Source: Phycisphaeraceae bacterium
GTDB lineage: Bacteria; Planctomycetota; Phycisphaerae; Phycisphaerales; UBA1924
Reading direction: 5' to 3'
DNA length: 64,000 nt
Assembly (NCBI GenBank): GCA_015200025.1
Contig: CP054186.1
Coordinates: 1,612,001-1,676,000 of the forward strand
The translations under genes and the position numbers were made by a program. The notes below the pieces were generated by a model. That model did no database searches, was not told the DNA's origin, and worked only from the letters and a program-made list of their open reading frames with translations. Below, in pieces: positions 40,252 through 48,347 of this stretch. Position 1 is the stretch's first letter; every line of letters starts with the position of its first letter.

Positions 40252-42270
40252 CTACTCGAGGTACGTGTACCCTTCGAGGCCCTGGTCGTAGAACTTGAGC
40301 AGGCTCTGAGCCTCGGGGACGCTCATGGTCCCGGACTTGACCGCCCGCTCGACGTCCCGCCGCATCGCCCGCATCAGGTCCTCGGTGTCGTACTGCACGT
40401 ACCCGAGGACTTCCTTGACGGTGTCACCCTCGACGACCTCGTCGAGGTCCCACGCCCCGACCCCGGGCGAGTCGTCGAAGGAGACGTGGACGACGTGCGT
40501 GTCGCCGTAGAGGTTGTGCAGGTCCCCGAGCACCTCCTGGTACGCCCCCAGCAGGAACACCCCGAGGTAGTACGGCTCGTGCCCGCCGCCCGCCCTGGGC
40601 TTGAGATCGTGCAGGTCGAGCGTGGGCTTGGAAAGGGTCTTTTTGTCGCAGAACTTGTCGACCTGCCCGTCCGAGTCGCACGTGATGTCCGCGAGGATCC
40701 CCTGGCGGGTGGGCTTCTCGGCCAGCCGGTGGATCGGGACGATCGGGAACAACTGGTCGATCGCCCAGTGGTCCGGCAGGCTCTGGAACACGCTGAAGTT
40801 GACGTAGTAGATGTCGGAGAGGACCTGCGGCAGGTCGGAGAGGTCATCGGGCAGCTCGCCCTTGGCCGACGCCAGCGTCAGCACGCGGCGGCCGATCGAC
40901 CAGAACAGACGCTCCGTGGCCGCCCGCATCGGGAGCGAGAGGTACCCCAGGTTGAACAGGCTCATCGCCTCCTCGCGGGCCTGCAACGCGTCGTGGTACA
41001 CCTCGACCAGGTTCACCCGAGGGAGCGCGAGGGCCTCGTACGCGTCGATGAGCTCGAGGACCGGCTGCGGACGCTCGTCCTCACGCGTCATCAACTCCTC
41101 GACCCCGGGCAGGTCGGGCTCGGTGGGGAAATCGGTCTTGCCCAACACGTCCATGATGAGCATCGAGCTGTGCGCGACCATCGCCCGACCGGACTCCGAG
41201 AGGATCCTCGGGTGCGGGAACCCCGCCGCGTCGCACACGCTCTTGATGCGGTACACGATGTCCGCCGCATACTCCGAGACCGAGTAGTTCACGCTCGACG
41301 GGCTCGACGACTGCGACCCGTCGTAGTCGATCCCCATCCCGCCGCCAACGTCGATCGTGTCGAGCCCGGCCCCGAGCTGCTTGAGCTCGCAGTAGATGTG
41401 CGACAACTCGTTGACCGCCCCCTTGATATTCCGGATCTCCCCCACCTGGCTCCCGATGTGGAAGTGGATCATCCGCAGGCAGTCCAGCATCCCGTGCCCG
41501 CGAAGGTAATCCACCGCCTGGAGCAGCTCGTTCACCGACAACCCGAACTTGCTCCGCATCCCCGCCGACGACTCCCAACGCCCCTTGCCCTGCGCGCTGG
41601 GCTTGGCCCGAACCCCGATCCGCGGACGCACGTTGTACCGCTTCGCGTGGTGCACGATCCACTCGAGGTCGCTGAACCGCTCCACCACCGGGATGATGTG
41701 CCGACCCAGTTTCGTCGCCAGGATCACCGTCTCGATGAACTCGCTGTCCTTGAACCCGTTGCACACGATCGGCATCGACGGGAGGTTCTCCGTCAGCCCC
41801 AGCACCGCCAAGAGCTCGGGCTTGCTCCCGGCCTCCAGCCCGAACCCCAACTCCTTCCCGATGTCCCGAACCTCCTCGCACAGCGGCCTCTGCTGGTTCA
41901 CCTTGATCGGGTACACGCAGCAGTACGTCCCCGTGTACCCGTGCTCCGCGATCGCCACGTCGAACGCCTGCCTGATCTCCATCAGCCGGTGACGCAGAAG
42001 GTCCCGGAACCGGATGATCACCGGCGTCGAGATCTCACGGTCCCGAAGGCCCTGCACCACCTCGTGCAGATCGATCGAACGCTTGGGGTCGCGCTCGGGC
42101 ATCACCGTCAGGTGCCCAAGTTCATTGATCCCGATATACCCGAGCCCCCACTCGCGGACCGCGTACTGCTTCATCGCGTCCGCCGTCGTCCACGGCGCCG
42201 CGGAGACGCGGGGCTCGGGCGGGGGGGTCTGGGGGTGCGACGAGGCGGGCGGGTTGCTGATCGTGGCCAT
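40252..42270 (-). CDS. speA: Biosynthetic arginine decarboxylase
   Basis: Converts arginine to agmatine, the first step of the agmatine route to putrescine and spermidine. The 672-residue protein matches the large fold-III, PLP-dependent SpeA type: PLP lysine in CVYPIKVNQQRP, IVCNGFKDSEFIE, MIHFHIGSQVGE, DVGGGMGIDYDGSQ, and the SVFQSLPDHWAIDQLFPI and GGHEPYYLGVFLLGAYQE segments of the C-terminal part. The ATG at 42270 gives the usual short N-terminal extension before WGLGYIGINELG; the 133-codon extension upstream is Arg-rich leader sequence. It is convergent with the SRAP gene, with 4 bp between stops. Confidence 0.97.
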   Translation of the reverse strand: MATISNPPASSHPQTPPPEPRVSAAPWTTADAMKQYAVREWGLGYIGINELGHLTVMPERDPKRSIDLHEVVQGLRDREISTPVIIRFRDLLRHRLMEIRQAFDVAIAEHGYTGTYCCVYPIKVNQQRPLCEEVRDIGKELGFGLEAGSKPELLAVLGLTENLPSMPIVCNGFKDSEFIETVILATKLGRHIIPVVERFSDLEWIVHHAKRYNVRPRIGVRAKPSAQGKGRWESSAGMRSKFGLSVNELLQAVDYLRGHGMLDCLRMIHFHIGSQVGEIRNIKGAVNELSHIYCELKQLGAGLDTIDVGGGMGIDYDGSQSSSPSSVNYSVSEYAADIVYRIKSVCDAAGFPHPRILSESGRAMVAHSSMLIMDVLGKTDFPTEPDLPGVEELMTREDERPQPVLELIDAYEALALPRVNLVEVYHDALQAREEAMSLFNLGYLSLPMRAATERLFWSIGRRVLTLASAKGELPDDLSDLPQVLSDIYYVNFSVFQSLPDHWAIDQLFPIVPIHRLAEKPTRQGILADITCDSDGQVDKFCDKKTLSKPTLDLHDLKPRAGGGHEPYYLGVFLLGAYQEVLGDLHNLYGDTHVVHVSFDDSPGVGAWDLDEVVEGDTVKEVLGYVQYDTEDLMRAMRRDVERAVKSGTMSVPEAQSLLKFYDQGLEGYTYLE

Positions 42271-42589
42271 GGCCGGCGGGGTTCCTCGCGCCCGCGCATC
42301 GGCGGGCGGACGCGGATCACGCGGACGCCGGTGCGCCGGCCCCGCGGGTGGCTTCTCGCTCGGTCGCCCCCGCGCTGCCCGCGGGATCCGCGACTCCGAT
42401 CCGTGCCCGCGCCTACGCGCACCGGCCGGTTCACCGCCGCATAAACGATACCGTCCCACGCCCGCCAAGCAAGTCTTTTCCCGGACCACCTTCCGACGCC
42501 CGCGACCACGCCGACGGGCGACGCAGAATCCTCTCGATTCTCGCGGCTCCTCCTGATAGTCTCGGCGCCGACGCCCGGAGTCTCCGACG
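42271..42589. other. Divergent gap speA / dockerin gene, with two promoter candidates
   Basis: 319 bp. Minus strand: TTGCTT (plus 42467-42472), 16 bp, TATCGT (plus 42445-42450) would transcribe speA with a ~170-nt GC-rich leader in which I see no known riboswitch. Plus strand: TAGTCT at 42557-42562 stands 27 nt before the ATG at 42590 with CGGAG between. The middle has no gene. Confidence 0.5.
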
Positions 42590-44104
42590 ATGAAACCCGC
42601 CACCGCCTTCACCGCCGCACTCGCCGCCGGCGCTCTGGCCTTCCCCGCCTCCGCCCAGTGGCTCTGCATCTACTCCAACGTCCCCGGGCAGCCCACCGCC
42701 CAGGTCCCCGGGCGGCCCCCGGGCGTCTCCTTCTTCCCCAGCACGACCGAATCCCCCTTCGGCCGCCCCTTCGCCAGCCCCGCCGGGCTCTTCTGGTCGT
42801 TCACCGCCCGCACCACCGAGGGGCCCGCCCTCGACCACCTCATCATCCTCGGATCGGGCGCCGCGGGGATCCCAGCCGCCCAGTCCGGAACCCCGGTCCC
42901 CTTCGCCCCAGACCGCCTCTGGGTCGGCTTTGATCAGCGGGTCTCCCCCAGCGACGAGGGGCTGGTGGCCTTCGCCGCACGCCTCTCGGGCGATCCCCTC
43001 GACGACGCCGTCATCGCCGTCGTCGATCCCCCGCTCCTGGGGTTCCCGGCCTTCCGCGAAGGCCAGCCCGTCCCGGGGCTGCCCCCCGGCACCGCCTACG
43101 ACAACAACCTCAACGCCGCCTCCCTCCTCCCCACGGGTCAGGTCGCGGCGATCGCTTCGATCTTCGGCCCCGACGTCAACCCCAACAACAACGCCATCCT
43201 CTCCATCGGGCCCCTGATCGCCGCACGCAAGGGCGTCACCATCCCCCTGGGGTCCTTCACCCCGTGGCAGAACTTCGACTTCGAAGCCTTCTTCGTCGCC
43301 TCCGACGGGCGGTACATCGTCCGCGGCGACGACTTCGGCCCCGCCGGCGCCGACCAGATCGCCGTCGTCAACAACGCCGTCGTCCTCCGCGAGAACCAAA
43401 CCATCCCCGGCCTGCCCTCCCCGATCGCGCCCGACGGCATCGGGCCGGTCTTCATGGCCGCCGGCGCCGACTGGACCGCCCGCGGCACCGCCCTCAACCC
43501 CGCCGACGACTGGGTCGTCGCCAACGGCACCCTCGTCGCCCGTACCGGCCAGGACATCACCCCGCTCTTCCCCGCCGGCGAAACCTGGAGCGACTCGCTC
43601 TTCCCTGAAGCCTTCCACACCTCCATCCACGCCGAGACCGGCGACCTCGTCATCGGGGGCTACACCAACAACCCGGACCCCGGGCTCAACCAGGTCCTCG
43701 TCGCCAACCGACAGGTCGTCATCGCACGCGCCGGCGAGCCCGTCGACCTCGACGGCAACGGCGCCTTCGACGACGACGCCTTCATCGCCGGGTTCCTCCC
43801 CGATTCCCTCATCTTCGGGCCCGACCGCTCCCGCATCATCTACATCCGCGTCCCCATCCGAGACGCCAACGGGAACATCGTCGGCTACGGCTGGCTCTGC
43901 AAGGCCGTCTCCTCCTTCCAAGCCGAGTGCCCCCCGGACTTCAACGGCGACGGCTTCCTCGACTTCTTCGACCTCGACGCCTTCATCGAGTGCTTCGAGG
44001 GCGTCGCCTGCCCGCCGGGACGCTCCGCCGACTACAACGCCGACGGCTTCATCGATTTCTTCGATCTCGACGCCTTCATCACCGACTTCGAGACAGGTTG
44101 TTAG
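42590..44104 (+). CDS. Exported protein with two C-terminal GC-dockerin repeats (beta-propeller-like repeats)
   Basis: A 504-residue exported protein, signal peptide MKPATAFTAALAAGALAFPASA. The body repeats a pattern of about 50-55 residues with strands such as VVDPPLLGFPAFREGQPVPGLP, AVVNNAVVLRENQTIPGLP and LVANRQVVIARAGEPVDLDG, reminiscent of a beta-propeller; each has a V(A/V)N..VV.R.G core. No catalytic residues recognised. The end has two dockerin-like units (PPDFNGDGFLDFFDLDAFIE; ADYNADGFIDFFDLDAFIT) and terminates FETGC. A terminator follows at 44229. Confidence 0.82.
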   Translation: MKPATAFTAALAAGALAFPASAQWLCIYSNVPGQPTAQVPGRPPGVSFFPSTTESPFGRPFASPAGLFWSFTARTTEGPALDHLIILGSGAAGIPAAQSGTPVPFAPDRLWVGFDQRVSPSDEGLVAFAARLSGDPLDDAVIAVVDPPLLGFPAFREGQPVPGLPPGTAYDNNLNAASLLPTGQVAAIASIFGPDVNPNNNAILSIGPLIAARKGVTIPLGSFTPWQNFDFEAFFVASDGRYIVRGDDFGPAGADQIAVVNNAVVLRENQTIPGLPSPIAPDGIGPVFMAAGADWTARGTALNPADDWVVANGTLVARTGQDITPLFPAGETWSDSLFPEAFHTSIHAETGDLVIGGYTNNPDPGLNQVLVANRQVVIARAGEPVDLDGNGAFDDDAFIAGFLPDSLIFGPDRSRIIYIRVPIRDANGNIVGYGWLCKAVSSFQAECPPDFNGDGFLDFFDLDAFIECFEGVACPPGRSADYNADGFIDFFDLDAFITDFETGC

Positions 44105-44191
44105 TAAACCGTTCGCATTTCGACCCGCCACACCCCTGGAGCGTCTCAAAAATATTTTTCCACAGACTCGCCTTCGGTCCTGTTTCGGTGC

Positions 44192-44276
44192 TATGCTTTC
44201 CTTGTCAACCGAATCAGCCCCCACCCCCAAAGCCCACGATGAGCCCTTCGGGTGAGTCGTGGGCTTTATTGTTTTT
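44192..44276 (+). ncRNA. Possible small RNA or leftover promoter upstream of terminator
   Basis: TATGCT at 44192-44197 is followed about 30 nt later by a strong terminator, with no open frame between. If TATGCT is a promoter, a ~70-nt RNA would result. Without -35 support this is speculative; the terminator alone may simply serve the upstream gene. Confidence 0.2.
44229..44276 (+). terminator. Rho-independent terminator after dockerin gene
   Basis: Stem AAAGCCCACGA (44229-44239) with TCGTGGGCTTT (44257-44267), inner GCCC-TTCG-GGT hairpin, then ATTGTTTTT. Confidence 0.85.
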
Positions 44277-44334
44277 CTCCCGGACCCGCCTCCCCGGGGT
44301 GTCCGTGGCGCTGGGTGCTGACCCTTCCCTCCGC

Positions 44335-44340
44335 TAAACT
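44335..44340 (+). promoter_or_regulatory. -10-like TAAACT before dockerin gene
   Basis: TAAACT 62 nt before the ATG at 44403, downstream of the terminator; GGGAGAT is the ribosome site. Confidence 0.4.
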
Positions 44341-44402
44341 GCGCACGCCCGCACACGCATGATCCACGCGTGCGCGGCGTGAGACCGAGGGAGATCCATC
44401 CG

Positions 44403-45470
44403 ATGCTGTTCACGAAGAGCCGCCCCGCCGCGGCATGTGTCGCACTCTCGCTCGCCACCGGCGTGTCCTCCGCCGCGGTCGATACCTTCATCTTCAGGCT
44501 GGTCGATCCCTCACGTGTCACCATCGAGCCGGCGATCGCCGTCCCGTTCCAGGGCACGCTCATCGGCGACTTCGACCCGCAGGCCAACCCCGGCGGCACC
44601 CAGACCCGCCCGGGTTTCATCGGCGGCTCGGGCAACCAGCCCGTCCCACTCAACGTCACCCTCGGCACCGGTTCCGACGCACCCTCGACCCCCGCCGGGT
44701 CGCTCCGGGTCGACGCCGACCCCGACACCGGCGTCGTCAACGTCTCCTTCCTCGATCTCGACCTCACCGCGTCCGGCGGCCTCGAAGTCCCCGTCACCCT
44801 CACCTTCCTCTTCGAGACCTTCCGAACCTTCAACCCCAACTCGCTCTACCCAGGCGGGATCCCGCTCCCCATCCCTCTCGGCCAGGCCGGCATCGCCAAC
44901 CTCCGCCTGCAACAACTCGGCGAGTCAGGCCCCGGAACCCTGACCCCCGACGGGCCCGGCGTCTTCACCTTCGCGGCCGCCGTCCCCGTCTCGATCTCCC
45001 TCGAGGCCTCGTTCCTCGGACAGACCTTCCCCCTCCCCGCCTTCCCCGCCATCCTTCCCCTCGTCGGCCGCCTCGACACCACGGGCCCAAGCCCCGTCCT
45101 CGAAGCCTCGTTCACCGGCGGATTCTCCCAGCCCCTCCCCCCAGACCTGGTCGCGCAGATCCCGCCCATCGAGAATCAACCCCTCGGCCTCCCGACCATC
45201 TTGCCCCCGGGCCAGACAGCCAACGTCCTGCTCAACCTCGTCGCCACCGCCGCCGAGCTCGGCCTCACCGCCGACGCGACGCTGACCGCCCGCGGCACCC
45301 CACACTGCCCCGCCGACTTCAACAACGACGGGTTCGTGGATTGCTTCGACCACGAAGCCTTTATCGAAGCCTTCGAGGCCGGCTCACCGCGAGCGGACTT
45401 CAACCGCGACGCGTTCATCGATTTCTTCGATGTTCAGGACTTCGCGTCCGCCTTCGACGCCGGATGCTGA
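44403..45470 (+). CDS. Exported protein with atypical GC-dockerin, unknown function
   Basis: A 355-residue exported protein; signal peptide FTKSRPAAACVALSLATGVSSA. The body is Pro/Leu/Thr-rich beta sequence with few charged residues and no recognised domain. The C-terminal dockerin-like pair is degenerate: DFNNDGFVDCFDHEAFIEAF and DFNRDAFIDFFDVQDFASAF, with a Cys replacing the first Phe in unit one and short linker GSPR, yet it still ends FDAGC. ATG 44403 has GGGAGAT upstream; the frame from 44370 is longer but lacks a site. Confidence 0.78.
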   Translation: MLFTKSRPAAACVALSLATGVSSAAVDTFIFRLVDPSRVTIEPAIAVPFQGTLIGDFDPQANPGGTQTRPGFIGGSGNQPVPLNVTLGTGSDAPSTPAGSLRVDADPDTGVVNVSFLDLDLTASGGLEVPVTLTFLFETFRTFNPNSLYPGGIPLPIPLGQAGIANLRLQQLGESGPGTLTPDGPGVFTFAAAVPVSISLEASFLGQTFPLPAFPAILPLVGRLDTTGPSPVLEASFTGGFSQPLPPDLVAQIPPIENQPLGLPTILPPGQTANVLLNLVATAAELGLTADATLTARGTPHCPADFNNDGFVDCFDHEAFIEAFEAGSPRADFNRDAFIDFFDVQDFASAFDAGC

Positions 45471-45500
45471 CCCGCACAACGCCCCAAACCCCGCCCGGCC

Positions 45501-46370
45501 TCACCGCCGGCGGGCCACCAGGTCAAAGACCGACGGCAGCAGGATGAACGACGACGCGGAGGCCTCCGCACAGCGAAGGTCGTCCAGCGCCGCCCGGGCC
45601 GCCTCCTCGCCGATCATCCCGTACCCCACCAGCTTGGGGATGTACGACTCAAAGAATGTCTTGGGCCAATGCCAGATCGTGTCGCCCGGCCTCGCCACCC
45701 GCTGCGTCACCCCGAAGTGCTCGATCTCGAACCCCGCGTCGGCGAACATCCCGGGCAGCCGACCCATGATGTCCGGGTCACCACCACGCGAACGCCAGCT
45801 CCGCGCCACCGCATCGACCACCGCCTCGAACGCCGATGACCGCGGCGCCAGCTTGATCGAATACTCGTAGTTGAAGTAATCCTGCACCGCCACTCGCCCA
45901 CCGGGCCTCACCAGGCTCGACAGCCCTCGCACCAGCCCCTCGGGCCTCGACAGGAAGCAGAACACCCACCGCGCGTACGCCAGATCGAACGCCGGCGAAC
46001 CCCCGAGCGACGCCGTCAGGTCCTGCGCGTCCCCCAGCACACGCTCGATGTTGATCATCTTCCGCGCCGCCGCCTCATCCCCCAACTGCTTGAGGAACTG
46101 CGGCGATTCATCCACACCCACGACCCGGCCCCCGGGACCGACGATCTGCCCGAGGTCCATCGTCGCGTACCCAGGCCCGCACCCCACATCCAGGACCGAC
46201 AGCCCGGGACGAACCCCCGCCCGCTCCCAGAGGCGGTGCGCCGACGCCGAGTGAAGCCGGTGCTGAAGCCCCAGGCGGAACGTCTCGTCGAGCCCGGTCC
46301 CAAGGACATACCCCGCCTCGTTCCCCGAGGACGCGGACGGATCGATCGTGCTCGGTGCGGCGGTCGCCAT
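45501..46370 (-). CDS. Class I SAM-dependent methyltransferase (UbiE-like)
   Basis: A 289-residue cytoplasmic methyltransferase: motif I LDVGCGPGYATMDLG, acidic residue in VVGVDESPQFL, motif II/post-I GDAQDL, FDLAYARWVFCFLSRPEGLV and LVRPGGRVAVQDYF. Substrate unknown. A membrane-quinone role, as in UbiE, is not supported by neighbours. No ribosome site precedes the ATG at 46370; TACACT on this strand (plus 46376-46381) ends 5 nt before it, the same leaderless layout as in purM. Confidence 0.85.
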   Translation of the reverse strand: MATAAPSTIDPSASSGNEAGYVLGTGLDETFRLGLQHRLHSASAHRLWERAGVRPGLSVLDVGCGPGYATMDLGQIVGPGGRVVGVDESPQFLKQLGDEAAARKMINIERVLGDAQDLTASLGGSPAFDLAYARWVFCFLSRPEGLVRGLSSLVRPGGRVAVQDYFNYEYSIKLAPRSSAFEAVVDAVARSWRSRGGDPDIMGRLPGMFADAGFEIEHFGVTQRVARPGDTIWHWPKTFFESYIPKLVGYGMIGEEAARAALDDLRCAEASASSFILLPSVFDLVARRR

Positions 46371-46375
46371 GGTTG

Positions 46376-46381
46376 AGTGTA
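46376..46381 (-). promoter_or_regulatory. -10-like TACACT before methyltransferase, leaderless-type
   Basis: Minus-strand TACACTCAACC runs into ATG at 46370; only 5 nt separate the box from the start. Confidence 0.45.
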
Positions 46382-46391
46382 GGGATCGGAC

Positions 46392-46423
46392 AAAAAACCC
46401 AGGGTCTGGAACCCTGGGTCTTT
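46392..46423 (-). terminator. Rho-independent terminator after dockerin gene (minus strand)
   Basis: 9-bp stem ACCCAGGGT / ACCCTGGGT (46397-46419) with a 5-nt loop; on the minus strand it is followed by TTTTTT (plus 46392-46397). It ends the gene whose stop is at 46488. Confidence 0.88.
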
Positions 46424-46487
46424 GAATCGTCCCTGATTTCGACCGAACACGACGCCGTGTTCGGAGAGGCGAGAGGCCCAGCGGGCC

Positions 46488-47852
46488 TCAGCACCCGTTC
46501 TCGAACGCCGTCATGAACGCGTCAAAGTCGAAGAAATCGACGAACCCGTCGCGGTTGAAGTCCGCGACCGGGGAATCGCTCTCGAAGGCCTCGACGTACG
46601 CGTCCACGTCGAAGAAATCCGACATCCCGTCGCCGTTGAGGTCAGTCAACGCCCGCGGGATCAGCCCCACGAACGCGACGCTGTCGGGCGCGCCCGGGCG
46701 GAACAGCCGAAGCGTCACGCTCCCCGAGACCGGCGGGCGGTCGCTCTCGAACCCGAACGAGTACATCGTCCCCCACCGAAGCGCGTTGGTGTTGGGGTTC
46801 TGAGCGAACGTCTGCGGGCTCGACCACGCCAGCGTCCCGCTCCCCTCCGACACGAGCCACGCGTCGTTCGAGTACGGCTCGCCCGAGTGGTAGAAGGGGG
46901 CGCTGAAGCGGATGTTGTCCGTCGTCGCGCACGCCGGCACGGGCATCTCCAGGCCCGACGCCGCTCGGTGCGAATTCAGGTTCTGCACCGCGTAGTCGTA
47001 CCGCCACCGACCCGGGGCGATCTCATCAACCTTGAACCCCGCGATGAACAGCCCCTCGTTGGGCACGCCCACGTAGCGGATCGTCACCAGCGGGTCGCTT
47101 TCCTTCCACGCCTCGATCGCCGGACGCATCCGGCGCGTCGGACGCCCCGAGATGAACGAGATGTTGTACGTCGTCGTCCCCGTCACCTGGACCTCGCGGT
47201 ACGAGGCGTTGTTCTCCCCGTTGCCCGAGTTCGCGTCGTCCGGCGTCACGTACTGCCCTTCGACGAAATACCGAGCCCCCACCCGCGCGTTCTGATCAAT
47301 GTCCGTGTTGCGGACCTGAAGACGCCCCTCGATCGCGTTGGTCTGCGGCGGACGCTGCGGCGGCCACGTGAACGCGCCGGTGTACGCGTTCACCTGGTTC
47401 CTCGCGCCCAGCCCGCCGCTGTTCCCGCCCGTCACACGCTGGCCGTTCAGGCTCGCCGAGTACGGGTCCGAGCACCCCACGCCCAGCACCGACCCGCCCA
47501 TCCCGCTGCACTGGTTGCACAGGTTCTCCGTCAACGCCGTGAACCCGTGCTTGAGCCACGACATCCCGATCTGGTCGAAACGCCCGTCCTTGAACCGGTA
47601 CATGTTCTGCCCGATCACCGGGTGCTGATTCGTGTTCCAGATCCACAGCAGGTTCTGGTTCCCGATGTTGCACGAGACCGTGCCGACCGAGTACGCCGTG
47701 ATCCCGCCCACCTCGCCCCACCGCGTCAGCTGGTGAAGGTCACCCACGATCACGTCGGGGCCGCCCGCTTCCACTTGGGCCGCCGACATGCCCGACAGCG
47801 CCGCCATCGCGACCGCCGCGGCCGCACCTTTCATCAACACCGGTTTATGCAT
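46488..47852 (-). CDS. Exported protein with two C-terminal GC-dockerin repeats, unknown function
   Basis: A 454-residue exported protein; signal peptide LMKGAAAAVAMAALSGMSAAQ. The body resembles other planctomycete surface proteins that start VGDLHQLTRWGEVGGITAYSVGT and have a Cys-rich CNQCSGMGGSVLGVGC segment, suggesting a metal or redox site, then a beta-rich part with RYDYAVQNLNSHRAA. No enzyme class can be named. Ends with LTDLNGDGMSDFFDVDAYVE and DFNRDGFVDFFDFDAFMT and terminal FENGC. GAAGGA lies 9 nt before the ATG; TAGGCT (plus 47901-47906) is the likely -10. Confidence 0.82.
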   Translation of the reverse strand: MHKPVLMKGAAAAVAMAALSGMSAAQVEAGGPDVIVGDLHQLTRWGEVGGITAYSVGTVSCNIGNQNLLWIWNTNQHPVIGQNMYRFKDGRFDQIGMSWLKHGFTALTENLCNQCSGMGGSVLGVGCSDPYSASLNGQRVTGGNSGGLGARNQVNAYTGAFTWPPQRPPQTNAIEGRLQVRNTDIDQNARVGARYFVEGQYVTPDDANSGNGENNASYREVQVTGTTTYNISFISGRPTRRMRPAIEAWKESDPLVTIRYVGVPNEGLFIAGFKVDEIAPGRWRYDYAVQNLNSHRAASGLEMPVPACATTDNIRFSAPFYHSGEPYSNDAWLVSEGSGTLAWSSPQTFAQNPNTNALRWGTMYSFGFESDRPPVSGSVTLRLFRPGAPDSVAFVGLIPRALTDLNGDGMSDFFDVDAYVEAFESDSPVADFNRDGFVDFFDFDAFMTAFENGC

Positions 47853-47900
47853 TGTTCGGGTCCTTCAATAGGCCGGGGGAACTCCCGGCGGAACGCTTTC

Positions 47901-47906
47901 AGCCTA
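47901..47906 (-). promoter_or_regulatory. -10-like TAGGCT before dockerin gene
   Basis: Minus-strand TAGGCT, about 49 nt before the ATG at 47852. Confidence 0.4.
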
Positions 47907-48029
47907 CCACAGAAACCACGCTCCCGAAAGGTCTGATTTCGGAAATCGGGTCTCCTCCTTACCGGGCAAAGCCCACGGCGGTGCACCGCCCGATCACACA
48001 GACCAACCCCACCCCCCCGACGCGCCGAC

Positions 48030-48275
48030 TCACTTCTTCCGCATGACCGCGTTTACGACCACCAAAAGCACCACCGCGCCCACCGTCGCCACGATCAACT
48101 GCCACAGCATGTTCCCGCCGCTGCTCCCCAGCAGCGAGAACAGGAACCCCCCGAGAAACGACCCGAGAACCCCCACGATCAGGTTCCCCAGCAGCCCGAA
48201 CCCGCTCCCCTTGACCAACTGCCCGGCCAGAAACCCAGCCGCGATCCCGATCAGCACCGAATACAGCAGCGCCAT
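48030..48275 (-). CDS. GlsB/YeaQ/YmgE-family stress membrane protein
   Basis: An 81-residue protein with three helices and the Gly-rich family pattern: LIGIAAGFLAGQLVKGSGFGLLGNLIVGVLGSFLGGFLFSLL, then a last helix LIVATVGAVVLLVVVNAV and basic end. Members are common small envelope-stress proteins of unclear mechanism. ATG 48275 follows AAGGAG; the frame to 48320 has no site. The promoter candidate TAGACT (plus 48342-48347) overlaps the stop codon of mqnC. Confidence 0.88.
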   Translation of the reverse strand: MALLYSVLIGIAAGFLAGQLVKGSGFGLLGNLIVGVLGSFLGGFLFSLLGSSGGNMLWQLIVATVGAVVLLVVVNAVMRKK

Positions 48276-48341
48276 GCGCAACTCCTTGCCGGGCACCGCC
48301 GGCATGGTGACGCGGACCACGCCCGGCCCGATAACGCACCC

Positions 48342-48347
48342 AGTCTA
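48342..48347 (-). promoter_or_regulatory. -10-like TAGACT before GlsB-type gene, overlapping mqnC stop
   Basis: The TAG stop of mqnC is the first three bases of this TAGACT box; leader to 48275 would be ~58 nt. Confidence 0.45.
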
